DNA of 64,000 nt from Triops longicaudatus (lineage: Eukaryota > Arthropoda > Branchiopoda > Notostraca > Triopsidae), in assembly GCA_022885665.1 (NCBI GenBank), contig JAGQDJ010000618.1, forward strand, positions 186,001 through 250,000, read 5' to 3'. The position numbers and the translations under genes were made by a program. Shown piece by piece: positions 34,384 through 48,000 of this stretch. The notes beneath the pieces are model-generated. The model ran no database searches and was not told the DNA's origin. It saw only the letters and a program-made list of their open reading frames with translations. Positions within the stretch are counted from its first letter, which is position 1. Each line of letters opens with the position of its first letter.

Positions 34384-37300
34384 ATGTGGCTCTCGTACGC
34401 TCTTCTCGTAGTTTTTCTGGTTCCAAAATCCCTAGCGGAGTTTAATCCAAGTGATGTGAGTAACCCTAGTATTTCCTTTATGTAAAAAACAAAAAGAAAA
34501 AATAACATAAAGACAGCAGATTTGTAATGCTCTTTTTGTAAACATTAGGCGCTGAAAAATCTGCATTTGTGGATGAACGAAGACGAATTAGCGCATTACT
34601 TCCGCATCGACTCGCATGAGCAAGTGCCAGAGTACGAAATTACGTTCGTCAAGCAGCATTTCCGTTTCCCGGCCTCCAACCAAAACGATTCCTATTATCC
34701 CAGTCACGGAAAGCGTAACTCTGGCCAAGGCAAAGCTGGCAATTCGGCACTTTACAGCTTTTCCGCCTTTGGAAGGTAAAGGCGTGGAGTTTGAGTTTCG
34801 TTTTCTGGGTCTTTGCAGATTGGAAATCTGACGACATGATTAATTCGTTACAGGGACTACCATTTGAAATTCCGCAAGAATAGTCGCCTGGTATCGCCCT
34901 GGATGCAAGTCATTAAACGAACGGCGGAAGGAGATGTGGTGATTGAAAGTTTCGATCAAGAAATCGCCGACTGCCATTATTTGCACCAGGAAGGCGATAC
35001 AGTGGCTTCCTTGAGTCATTGCAGCGAAGGCGATGTTGTAAGTTTCCCATACACTTGTTTTCTTGCAAAAGGGAAAGAGTCTTATTACCTCGTTAAAGTG
35101 ACTTTATTGCTTTTGTTTCGCATATTAACGGCATGATTTCCCACTGTTTTTACTAGCGTGGATTTGTCATTGACAACCATCCTTTGCCTCTCGAATTGTA
35201 CCCGCTCACACCACGCCTTCGTGAGATGTTAACCGAAAAACGAATCCAGGCTAGCGTCGCTGAATCTGAAGACGAAATGGTTCTTGGTGCTCATTTGGTA
35301 CGCAGATCCGACCAATTGCCTGAATTCGCGGAACAAATGGCTTGCTCAGGTAATTCTCCTGAATCGGAATGCTGTGTTTTAAATTTATTGTTAATTTTAA
35401 TATCCTTGTCACTCCCTCCCACCATGACTCACAACAGTGGAAGCTGATTTACTCGAGGTAAAATAGAGTTTTTCATGCGCAACGAACGCGAAACTAATCC
35501 TTTTAATTTTCGCTACGCTTTGTCTAGCCGCTCGAGAAAAGACGAGTAGATGTCACCAAGACTACGGAAAAACCAAAGGACAGCGAAGAAATCGTGCAAA
35601 TCAACAAGGGCAACGTGGCTACCTTCAAAGATTTGAAGCTCGGCTCTGAGATGGTAATATTTTGCCTTTGTAACTGCACGCGTTTTTTTTTTTAACTTAA
35701 CTTGACATATTTTTAATTATACGTGACCTTTCGGTTTGCGTAAGCGAAACAATTATGCCTCAAACATGGTCATATGAGTGTAGATTTAAGCGTGTATTGT
35801 ATTCATAACGTAATTATTCCTTACTCTCCAGTACTTTCAGTAAAAGCTTAGTTTCACATGATATAAAACTTCTCAGTATATTCATACTATGTTCAAATAT
35901 TTTTTAGGAAATTGGAAAACGTAAGGTGGATATCCGAAACTCAACCGAACCCACGCCTGTCACCGATAAACTTTCCGAATACGCAAAATTGGGCGATGAA
36001 GCTGGAGAATCTCTTGTAATTATTGGATTTTATTACTTTGTTGGCCTCGGATGCTTACAATATTTTATTTATGGTTTTTAGGAATTACAAAAGCGAAAGA
36101 TCGACATTTCCAGTTCGACCGAGCCTACACCTTATTCCGAGAAACCAAATAAATACGCCAAACTCGGTGACGAAGCGGAAAACTACATAAACGAAATTGA
36201 CGGCTCGGTATGCTTTAAGAAAATAAATAATTAATTCCTTGTACATTTTTCACTTTTCATGCATTTTTTCAGCTTATGATGGACAAACGCAAGGAAGGCA
36301 AGAAGCAAGCGAAGACAACAAAAACAGCGAAATCTAGCAAGCCCACGGCAGCTGAACCCAAGAAAATCCTAACAAAAGCCGGAGGCGTGAAGACCCTTGA
36401 ATTAGGCATCTTTTTCGACGAAGCCGCCTACAGATTGTATTCGCCGTACTATCGTGGCAACGACAAAGCTATTCGTGATATGCTTCTCGCTTTTGTCAAC
36501 GGAGTAATACAACGCTAAATTATTTTCATTTAATTTTCAAAACCAAAATTTAACGTTGTCTCTCCACGATAATCCTAGATGCAAGCCTTATACGCTTTGC
36601 CTAGCTTGGGTCAACGCGTTGAGCTTACCATTGTCTACATGGAACTCCAACAGAAACAGCCTGCCGATTTACCCACTGCTAACGGCGAACGTGGGGCATT
36701 GCTGGACAATTTCTGCGCCTACCATGCGAAATACAATCCCACGGACGATTCCAACCCTAAGCACTGGGATATGGGCTTATACATTTCTGGCTTGGATTTC
36801 TACGCAATGGAAGGTGGCAAACCAAGCTATATTACTATGGGATTGGCCGCAGTGGGTGGAGTTTGCTACGATAAATACTCTTGCGTAATTGGAGAACTTG
36901 GTGTTAGCAATAGCCAAGGCAAACCCTATCCCTCTGCTGGATTTACCTCCGTTTACGTCATGGCTCATGAAATCGGACATAAGTACTGCATTATTTAAAT
37001 ATTAAAGTGATTTGACTCATGCATTTGCTGTCACTAATTTCTTTATATTTCTTTCACAGCTTGGGTATGAGCCACGACAGTACTGGCAACAGTTGCCCAG
37101 CAGAAGGCTTCATCATGTCCCCTTCAAGAGGCGTGGTTGGCGAAACGAAATGGTCAACGTGCAGTGCAACGGCTTTGTCTAACATGAAGTATTGTTTTAA
37201 AAAGTTTCACATTTACGAATGCGTAATAATGTGCTTTTGGCAGAGGAACGTGCTTAAATGACGTATCCACACCTCCCGCGGAGTTTGATCATAACCTTAA

Positions 37301-38637
37301 GTATGGCGGTGTGCCAGGCCAGTCTTTGGACGCGAACATGCAATGTCAGTTCTTGCTTCGTGACCGCGACGCATCGGTTTACGACTCAGCAGCTTTGTCC
37401 GAAGCTTGTAACTCTCTCAGGTGCAAGACTCCTAATCGTGATGGCTATTATTTGGCTGGACCAGCGTTGGAAGGCACGTATTGTGCCCCAGGCAAGGTTA
37501 GTAATGTAGTTTCTTGCCCTTGAAATGCTAAACTCACAGCCTTCATTTTATTCCTTTGTTTTTTAATTGTATTTTTTCATTTATTTTCTAAAGATGTGTT
37601 CGGGTGGCGATTGTGTAACAGCCACTAAACCGCCCTCGACTGTTCAAGGAGGTTGGACTGATTGGCAGAACGAACCTTGCAAATCCGGATGTTTGGCTGA
37701 CTCGAAAGGTAACTTACAACCGGCTTGTTAGAAAACAAAGAGAAATGAAAATCCTCCTAGGCACCATTCTGAGCTGGAGAACTTGCACGAATCCCAAGCC
37801 TATCAACACTTTGCAAGGCTGCGAAGGACCGTCGAGCAAAGTAACGCTATGTGATGACTCTAAAGTAAGTTTATTCTCCTATTCATTACGAACTTTCTAA
37901 TACGCTAATGTTCTTAGTTGTGTCCCGCCGCGAGTTCACGAGCAGATGCAAACGAGTACGCTTCAAGGAGGTGCACTGCTTTCAGCCAAGTGGTTAAGAC
38001 TTTGAGCCCCACTGGACCCGGTTTACGAGCAACTTACGCGCCTGGTAAGAAATTCGAATACTCAGAAAGTTGTTTACACGAAAAAATATTGATGACTTAG
38101 AGCGAATACTTGCTTTAAAAATTGAAAACTTATAAGCGTTTAATTGCTAGATCGTATTTGGCAATCCTGTGCCATTTTCTGCAAAAGAGCTGATACCGGG
38201 GCTTGGTACACACCTCGTTTGGAACTGAACGACTTGGGTATTGACGCATACTTCCCTGAAGGCACATGGTGTCACAATGATGGCACTCAGGATTACTATT
38301 GCATGCAGCGTCACTGCTTACCGCAGGTAATTTCTTGCATTCTTATTTGTAGTAATTATTATTTCGTACGTACACCTAGTAACGCTCTATTTTTTAGAAT
38401 TACAACTTCGGACGCGCACTAAGCGAAAACAAAATTAATGTCTCAATTTTGAACAACGCCATACCTTCCGACGAACATAAACACGAAATACCAAAAGAAG
38501 TGCAAGAATACTTTACTCTCGATGATGCCGGCAAAGCTCTGCGCAAGGATCTTGGAGCCATCCCTTCACCTCCATCTCATGTACCACGTGTGGAAGTTGG
38601 CAAGCATGACAACGACTTCGTTACTTTCAAACCCTGA
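34384..38637 (+). CDS. ADAMTS-like secreted zinc metalloprotease (M12B)
   Basis: A secreted reprolysin-type protease with thrombospondin module. Exons: 34384-34455, 34549-34775, 34854-35037, 35157-35349, 35438-35457, 35528-35653, 35908-36015, 36082-36207, 36273-36503, 36579-36982, 37060-37188, 37244-37496, 37594-37708, 37761-37864, 37918-38044, 38151-38326 and 38398-38637; 944 residues, in phase. Order: signal peptide (MWLSYALLVVFLVPKSLA), Pep_M12B propeptide (YHLKFRKNSRLVSPWM, ending SHCSEGDVRGFVI), three similar charged repeats encoded by separate exons (KRKVDI / STEPTP / YAKLGDEA), the catalytic domain with HEIGHNLGMSHD split by an intron, a Cys-rich disintegrin-like region, TSP1-like modules (GGWTDWQNEPCKSGC) and a short acidic tail. 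All zinc-binding histidines and the catalytic Glu are present. Substrate unknown. Confidence 0.9.
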
Positions 38638-39099
38638 AGCCCGGAAACTCAGCGATCTCTGATATCCTGATCTCGAAACCATGTCCAGTCTTTGTTGATT
38701 CTAGTTCTACTACTACGTGCTTGTATTTCTTTTTTTTTTGTGTTAAGCACACCCGGTGGCTGGTCCGTAAGGGGCGTCGACAACAAAAATTTTCCGTTAC
38801 TTTGTATGTGATTTTTTCCGATTGCTAGTCAATACCACGAACTTTGTGCATCAATCGCTCTCGTGTTTTAAAACTTCTGGTTGGATACTTCCGAGTGGTT
38901 CTCAATTATATCAAACAGTAGCATTTTTAAGGCAAAAACTGGAAAGTATATTTCCACGAAAAGATACAGCATCCCGTAATCGGAAATAAGAGAAAAGGAA
39001 ATTAGCCAAAAACCCAAGGAAAAGCGGGAAACACAAAGTTTATAACAGGTGATACATACATAGGGGACATTTTATAGGAATCACGTTTAATAACAGCTT
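38638..39099. other. Convergent intergenic region, metalloprotease and vitellogenin 3' sides
   Basis: About 460 bp lie between two stop codons on opposite strands. It should hold both 3' UTRs. No coding block, RNA gene or repeat was recognised. Confidence 0.45.
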
Positions 39100-42000
39100 T
39101 TAGAATTGACTGCAACTTACGGGAACATTGTATGTAAGAATCCTGTGGACTGGCTTTCCATGCAATTCGTTTAAAAGACGGCGTTCCGCTTCGTTTCGCA
39201 AGTACTCCGACAGGTTGTTTTTCGGCATGCAGTGGAAATTAACCTAAAGGACAACAAGTCAGAACATAAAATGCACATTTAAAGTAATCAATTTTTGAAA
39301 CTTTTACCCTCTGCTGGTTCATTCCAACAGGTCGGCACATGGAGCTACACCATTTTATAGGTACGAGCGAAAAGCATTGCAAACCCTCAATTTCTTGGAT
39401 TTCATGACGGAGGTTGGTACACTTCCCTTCTCCGTAATTCTTTGGTGCTGAAAAACCTGTTAATGCCAACCTATTCACGGAGACAAAAGTTTTTAGTTTG
39501 TAATATTTTTTTTTTTTTTTTTTACTTGTACGGTTTCTCGTGAGATTTTTGTGCAGCGCAGCTATCCTGCATGCTTCGAAGGCTCGAAAGCATCGTCGGG
39601 TTTGACAATGAAGCTTTGCAGCTCTGAGTGGGCGTGTCTAAACGATATGCCTCGTCCATGTACTCCGCAGGAAGTGCACAACCACGTGGTCCCCGTAAAT
39701 CATCATTCCTTTCTCCGTTTTGCGAACCGCATAAGCCACATAACCTTCCACGGTGAACCATAGCGCCCTAACAATTCTTTTTGTGTATCCCTATTGAAAT
39801 GTAATAAGTGTCAATTTACCATAACCGTTATTTGCTGCGGGTTGAGTGTCAGCGTTATCCAGTGTTGGGGTGCGTTCACTTGCAAGTAGTTATCGGCAGT
39901 AATACGGACCACAGCTATGTTAGATCCTTGTTTGTCTTTCACGTTCAACGCCTGGCTGGCTGAAACGCTCTGTTCTTGACCGTCGTTCAGTTTGACGTGG
40001 TTCATGTACGGTTTCAGTTCCAGTTTTTGGTCGTTCAACAGCATTGTAACAACTTTATTGCCCATTTCTTCGCGTACTAACACAGCGAATGCGTACCGGC
40101 CAGAGCAATCTTTTGTTAAAACGTGATCGCAGCCCGATAGTGATACATTGTAGGGTAGGCCGTCGAAAGTAACCACCTTCTCCTTATCCAGCAAGCACAT
40201 TCCTGTTAAATTAAATCGTAGTTAAATAATTCGCAATAAATGTAAAACAAAGAAATTAAAAGATTTTTAAAAAAGACAGCAGAATCTGGTCATCACTAGC
40301 CCTTTTATAACGAGTGGTGTTTTAGTTCCCGGGAGGTTCGTTATAACGAAGTTTGAAAAAAAATGTGGGAAAACAGTGACAAAAAGTATGCATACCGTAC
40401 CTGCGGGTGAATATTGGTGAGAAAGGGGTGAAATTTTGACATTGATGGGTACCAAAGTCTGCGCTATTGGGTGGATGCGAATGTCATCATAGAAAACGTT
40501 GGAATGCGGCTTGTAAACGTGAACGTTCATCGAGCCCAATAAGGTATACACCGTCGTTTCAATGCGTACTTGGTTATCAGGGTTGCGAACGTTTAGATTT
40601 TCGGTCAAATGAGGGACGTACCAGTACCGGATAGCATTGGCCACTTTGTTGGTTATATTCTGGAAGATTGTTGGTACTTGCTGGTACTTGATGTCAAGGT
40701 CGTATTTGTTCAGGGTGGTGGCTATGCGACGACTTTGCATGCATTGCAAGCTAGTTTGGAAACCACGCGCTTCATCTTGTGCGCACTTGGAATCCATGTA
40801 CTTCATTTGCGAAGAAGTTTGTTGATCGGTGGTGCGTGAGAATGTTCCCTAAACGCGTTACGTTTTAGCGAATAAATTCCTATGCATGCGAGTGTCATAC
40901 TTTGATAGCAATGGAAGGATTCTGTTCACAATTCGAGTTGCCAAATCGAATCTTCAGGTCCATGAATGTACTTAAATCGGCTTTAAAGAGCTGTTGACGA
41001 TTGACAACGTTCAATTGAGGCCATTTCCAATCTCCGCATATACAAATCTGCAATAGAAAACAATGCGAATTGCTTAAAAAAATTTTTGGAACGTGTTATG
41101 AATCTCACTTCGTAGTCGTTATCAGCACTTGTGCCGAGTTGCCTTTTAACTCGCCATTCAAACCGGCTTCGGGATCCCATATCGCCGTACCCAGTCGTGA
41201 TCGACGATCCGTACCGTTTGGGGGTGGCTGAACCGAGGAATTCGATCGTAGTGTCCACGGAGACGCCATACCCGCCTAGGAAATTAAAGCTGTTTAGTAA
41301 AAATTTGTTACCTCACTAAGTTTATAATACAGTAGAACTCCGAATTCGTCAACCGACCGGGATCTGTGGGTACTTGATATGTCGGATGGTTGACAAAATC
41401 AGACACATGTTTAGTACATTAAGGATATCTTAGAAAATCCAAATGCGGCAAAAATAATCGAAAATTAACTGTAATTTCGCTTGAAATATGTTTCTGTGAG
41501 ATCATTTTGAGAAACGTCACAATCGGGGTTGACCAAATCGGAGTTCTGCTGTAATATAACCTGGACTGGCTTACTTCCCATGGGCTCGAACACCTTTTGG
41601 AATTTGGAGGTTGTCCACTGAGGAGCATCGATACCGAATAACCCGCTTACGTACTGCGGTAACGGCACTGGCTTCAAATCAACTGGAATACGCATACGTC
41701 CGCTAGACATAACGACGTCACTAGGCTTGTTACCGGGTGTTAGCGTTAGGCCCACGCTAGGAGAAGTAATTTTGCGTCCGTACATGTCAACCTTGACGTC
41801 GGGACCCGCTTTAGTCTGGAAACCTAAATAAGTTTTATTAATAGATAAAGGCTTCCGTCCATGCGTTCATTTGATTTCTAGTTTAAAAAAAAAAAATAAA
41901 TAAATAAATAAATAAAATAAAAAAGTAAAATTAAATAATAAATGTGACGTCGGGACCCGCTTTAGTCTGGAAACCTAAATAAGTTTTATTAATAGATAAA

Positions 42001-45000
42001 GGCTTCCGTCCATGCGTTCATTTGATTTCTAGTTTAAAAAAAAAATAAATAAATAAATAAATAAAATAAAAAAGTAAAATAAAATAATAAATGTGAGAGT
42101 TTATAATTCATCTAGCAATGACTACCAGGTGTATACAACTTACTACATGAAAAGGTGGTACGGATTTGTTTCGTTCGAGAAGCTGCCAGGTCAAGTACGA
42201 GGACTTTTTCATGATTCCGCAGTGTGGATGGCTTAGTCCAGTGAAGCAAGTATCCCATGGGATCGTTAACAAACGGGAAAGGATCCTGCAAGCTTTGTAC
42301 GTCTCCACGGTTCAGCACGTACACTTTGAGACCAGTCTCTTGCTCTCCCACGTATTGCATTTCCTAAAAAAAAAAGAAAGAAAAAAAAAAACTACGTATA
42401 ACCGAAATGTGGATTACAAGATTGAATTACTTCGATAGGTTTATCAAGGAGGACGATGCGTTTCGAGTCAGGGTGCAGAATGATGGGTGTGAAGTCATTG
42501 ATGTTCCTAACACCAGTAAACGACTGCACTTTGCGATGGAACACGTGCACCGGTTTGTTTCCGATCGGTTCCCAAGTTGTAATTAATTGGCTATTAGCAT
42601 AGTCGGCTTTGAAACCTATCTTGCTCGGCAGACCTCCGCTCACTCCCCAGTCCGAACCTGCCTGGGGCATTACGGTAGTAAAAGGTACTTCCAATCCGAT
42701 TTTAGACATGTACTTAATGGAAAACCTAATCAATATAAATGGTTAAATTGGCAACAAATCGTATTAGCGAGGGTTCAAATAATTACATTGGTTTAATGAG
42801 GGCTTTGAAATCTGAAGTGCCGTGCAAAGCAAAATTGCCTTGGAGTTGACCTTTGGCAGTTAATAGAACCTTAAAGTGCGTGTAGGAAGCGAAGGAAAGG
42901 CCCATGGAACTCGGAATCCGGACAAATGCGTCAGCTGTGGGTACCCATTTCATGTAATTGAAGGTTGCTCCACTTCCACCTGTCGCCATCGATCGCAAAA
43001 TGCCTACGACGAATTGTTAAGTAAACATTAACATAATTTGCTCCAAAAACGGACACTTTTTGCTCATTACTTTGAATAGTTTGTTGGAACGTGCTTTCAT
43101 CAACGTAGAAGAAGCGTTGCATGATATCTTGGAAGTTAAAACCGAGTGTTAACTCAGGCGAAGCTTTCGCGCGAGCTTCGATTTGCAGCTCTTGGTGAAT
43201 TTTCTCCAGCTGCTCGCTGTACTCTTGCGAGAAGGGCACTTGTGGGTACTTTCCACTTGAAGTGGACCCCGAGAAGGGTTTGGAGGGATTGTAGCTACTA
43301 CCTAAGTTGAAAATTTCGCTGAGCACACCCTTCTGGTTGCGTACTGATGGTTGACCCAGGTAGAAATCGATGAATTTCTCGAGCTGGTTTCCTTGCATCA
43401 TCACCTGAACACACGAACACGTAAGGTACGAGCTTCTTTGTCTGACGAAATGTATAGTTTCGGAATTTATATAGAAATAAGTGATTACCTCATATAAGAG
43501 CCGTGTAGTGGGACCAGCGGTACTGAAAAGGCGGCTAAAAGCGAGGCTGGGCATGAAGGAGCGGACACTCGGTATGTTTACGTACCCAAACGCGTACCCT
43601 AGCCGGGATTGATCGGAATAATCGCCATAGAAGTGTGTCATAGCATGATGAGGACTCCAGAATGGGTGGGGCTTTACCAACGGCATTACTGCTTCAGCTT
43701 TTGTTGAACTAAGAAATTCTCTTCATTTATATTTCTGCATCGCATATCATTTGTTTACTAGGAGCGTAGCATAGGATTGTCCAGGAAAACGTAACTGTTG
43801 ATGACGTGATAAATGAATGAGCTGACGAGGGGTGAAGGTTCGAACCATGTACTGGCTGCTAATTTCTGCCAAACGCCAACCGGTGGATTGCTCAAAATGA
43901 CGTTGTGAATTGCAGCTATGCGAATCTAAGAGATGTTTATATTATTACGAAATTTCGCTAAAATAAAATCCCTACTTCGGGATCTTCAGCTTTGTTGTTA
44001 TAAATCGGGAGCAAAATATCATAAATTTGTTGTTCGCCATCCATCGCAAGTTGCTTAAGCGCGTATATGGCCGTGGTGCGGAGAATAGTACAAGAATCTT
44101 TTTCTTTGAGGGGCGAATAGGCCGCATCGCTTTGCATTTCTTCTCCTATGACAGGTTTCTTCAGCACTTTAGCTTTCTTTTTCTCGAATTTGGCACGCTG
44201 ATTTTCCTCCTGTTGACGTAACCTTTCGGCAGCTTCGAGTTTCTTGAATTCCAAGTCTTGTTGTCGTCGTTGAGCTTCGATTTTCTGGACGGCTTTGCGT
44301 TCTTTGGCTACAGTCTTCGCAAACTTGCTGGCAGTTTTGCCAGACACCTTTTCCGGCTTGCCACGTCCTCTTTCTCCCTTTCTTTCCGTTTGTTCTTCTT
44401 CTACTTCCTCTTCTTCCCCGATTTCAACTTCCTCCTCTTCTTCGGGTACTTTTGAACCAGTCTTTTTCTTTGATTTGGTCACCGTTCGCCGCAGTCGGAA
44501 GCTCTCTTCGTCTTCCAAGCTCGGGTCGCAGTGAGTTATGTAGGGAGTCACGATGGGAATAATGGATTCGTGGCCGATGTTACGCAAAGCTAACAAAGTA
44601 GCGGTCTGTTCACCCAAATCGTCGGCGTTGTGCAGCGTCTCGGATAAGTAAGGCAGCAATTTGCGGATAAAGAAATCGTCGTTGGGATTACAGAATTCGC
44701 CCATGACAAGAACTGGGAAGCGACTGTTGGCAATTGTGGTGTTCACGCACGCTTGGTAGAATAATTTGGTTACAGCTAAGGCAGTTGTCACTTTGAGTTG
44801 AAAACTTTGTTGTACTGTGTCAGATGTCAAGAAGTCCTACGAAAAAATATATACAAAATTCAACTCAATGAAATATAAAATAATCACGGGCAATACAAAG
44901 GGTTAAAACTTACGCCTGGTAAGAAAGGTTTTCTTTAAGGTGCTGTGTGCACGACGGAAAAAAAATCACGAATTCAAAAACAAATCAAAGCTGAATTCCT

Positions 45001-48000
45001 ATTATCAATGAGTGCAATGAAGGACGAATTGAAGCTAGTTTCTTTGTCAGGAAACTAGCTTAAACTACTTGAGGTAAGTTACAAATTTGAACTTAAACTA
45101 AAGTATATTACCGTAAGAAGGTCGAAAAGTTCTTTTGTTGGCGTTTTGACAACCGCGGGCAGTAGGGAAATGGCTTGGTTAGCTTCTTCACCTTCTATGG
45201 CCCCTTTGAGGATCATTTCTTGAAGAATCAAAACAGCGGGGTTTGTACCAGCTCCAATTAAGGCATCTAGTACAATTTTCCTGACGTAAAAAAATAATAA
45301 TTACTTTGCGAGTTCAATGCAGGTTTATGCGAAGTAAGCATGGGTAAGTTCTACCTAGCCACGGAGTTGCCCTGGGTATCAACCACGCTAACTACTAACG
45401 GACGAAGATCATCGTAGTTCAGGAACATGAACGCTTTGCGGAGCATGTTGTACTTGTCCGCAGCTCCGTACATGTTAGGCGTAGCGTAGAAGTCCTCGGA
45501 TTCCATGGTTTTGACCAGTTCTTGCATGAGTCTTCGTGCTTCGCTCTTTACCACGTCGTCCTTAGGGTCGACGACCCACGGAGTATTGACTTCTTTCAAA
45601 CCGGGTTGCTTCATAAAAGGTCCGCTTGCGTACATGTCTTCGTCGTAAGAGAAAACCAACGTATTCAACGTACGTTCTCCCGCTTGTAGCGGTAGCCGAT
45701 TTCCGAAAGAGGAAGAGGACGTTGATCGCACGTTTTCCAACTCAATTTTCTGGATCGCTGATCCAACAATGGGTTCGGTCTCGTAATAGAAGGGTTTCAA
45801 AATGAGCTTGTCCACCGCAGAAATACGCTGAACTAACAACGACGCATCTTCGGTTGTGCATGCAATAATACGAGTCATATCCGAGTGCTGGAAGAAAAAC
45901 AGTGATTAATCTTCTTTCTTACGTTTCTTTGAATATTTTCAGTTCGCAAGGTTTTTCAAGTGTTTTCTTACGCTTATAAAGTTCTCACAAGAAGCGTCGT
46001 CCGGTTGACAAGCTATGCCTTTAGGACTAACGTAGTTGAACACGGGCGTTTTGTCGCATTTGTCCAAATTTCTTGTTTTGAAAATCTCATAAGTCGCTTG
46101 ACCTTGGCACAGTTCAGGTGAAGGAAGCAGTTCTGATTGGGCATTCACTTGTTCCTCTGTTAGACGGCTGATGGAATACCAAGTTTCGCAATCTCCGGTA
46201 CTGCCACCCTAAATATTCGTCATATATCAGTACTGCGTGAAACAAGTGTAGCAATGCTTACTTCTTGGACAGGGTACAAAACAGTTCCGGCAGCGTAACT
46301 TTCATCAGAGCGTAAGGATTCCTCGAATATGCCAGCAGACTGATCGAGTTGCAACTGTAGCTGAGCTACCACACCGCGTTTGAAATTGATGACCCATAAA
46401 GGCTCATCGGAGCCTACCGAAACACTTTGCACCTAATTACATTACTCGTTACATTCAGTTGTTAAATGAGTGCATGAAAAGAGGCTTCTAGATTCCGGTT
46501 ACCAGCTGTTGTGGAAATTGTATACACTAAAATACTGTGTAGCTAGAAATAGTAAGCAAGTACGTTGGCACTTACACTTCCAGCGACGATCGTCACAATG
46601 ATAGGTTTCTCTAGGCTCTCTTTCTCTTGGACAGGCACTTCCTTGCCTAACTGGGCGGCGAATTCCTCCATCACGTCTTCATTGAACACTCGTGCCCGTA
46701 ATCCACTTAACTGCGAATTATTTTTTGTTAATTAAAGGAGATTATTTTCCTAGATTCTTGGGTACTTACGGTGACGACTAGCGTCTGTTCGTCGCGAGGC
46801 TCAACAGTGAGCGTTCCTTCGATGGTTGCACCAGCAAATTGAGGACTAATAGCAGGCATTCCAGCTGACATGTACCCGCTGTACTTGTACTCGTAGACAT
46901 TACCAGGTTTCCAAACTACAGTTCCAGGTTCAAGTTAAATCCGCATATCTTGAAGTGGTCTGTTTGAAATGCACGACATAGCCTCGGTAACGTTAACCCT
47001 TGAAACGTTGTGTTTTACTCTCATTAGTCTGAGGTATTTATCTATAGCCTTCTTCAGAGTACATCTTGTAATGTCTGCTGGCCGTCAGGAGTTAGCGTCG
47101 GTTTAACCCCGAAAATCTACCTTCGTTTTTGTCCTTTTTTATGCTATTATTGTCAATTATTGCAAGAAAAAGGGCACCTTTTCGAATGAAATGAGTTAAT
47201 ATTGATTAGGTTACATTGTGAGCGTTTGCTATGAGTTTTATCAAAATTTCTGGGTGGCCAAAGATTTTCAAACCATAGAGAGTATCTAAGGAGTCTTCTA
47301 GAGTCTGTATCTAAGGGAACTTGACGCTTTTTCTTAAAGTAAGGTTACCGAAACAAGTCGTTAAATGCTATTGGCTTACCATTTTCGGTGTCGGTAGTTT
47401 TTGCTGAACCTTGAAATATTTTCGGTTGCGTGATAAATTCCGAATCTACATTTTGTCCGTCAGATTTCCACTGATTTTCCAATGATCTCTTATAGCCAGA
47501 GCCGTAGGCACCCTGAGCCGTGGTTCCAGAAATAGGCAGCTGGCCTGAAACATAAAAGCTTTAAGATTGTATCCCACCGGCCTCAGTGCGCTTTAGGCGA
47601 CTTAAATCAACACGTGGTACATTATTCGCCTTACCAGCAGTGGAACCTGGGTACCGATTTCCAGGGAACCGAGTCGGGTCAAACGGCGATTCCCATCCGC
47701 GTCCCAAGGAGCCTATGGAAGAACCGGTGAACGGGTACTGGTCACCAGAGGACATCGTGTTGGGATTGGCTCCATAAGCGTTTTGTGTAGATTGGTACTT
47801 TTGTCCAGTGTATGGATTCTGACCGGTAGAAGGCATCTGACCAATGAAAGGACCCTGGCCAGTGTACTGAATCTGACCAGTGTAAGGAATCTGATCAGTG
47901 CCATACAATGAACCCGCGGTGGCAAATTGATTGACGAAATTAGATGTTCCGGAACCAGCAGTGGCGTCAACGTCAGTGACGGTAGCGATATCACTTTCAA

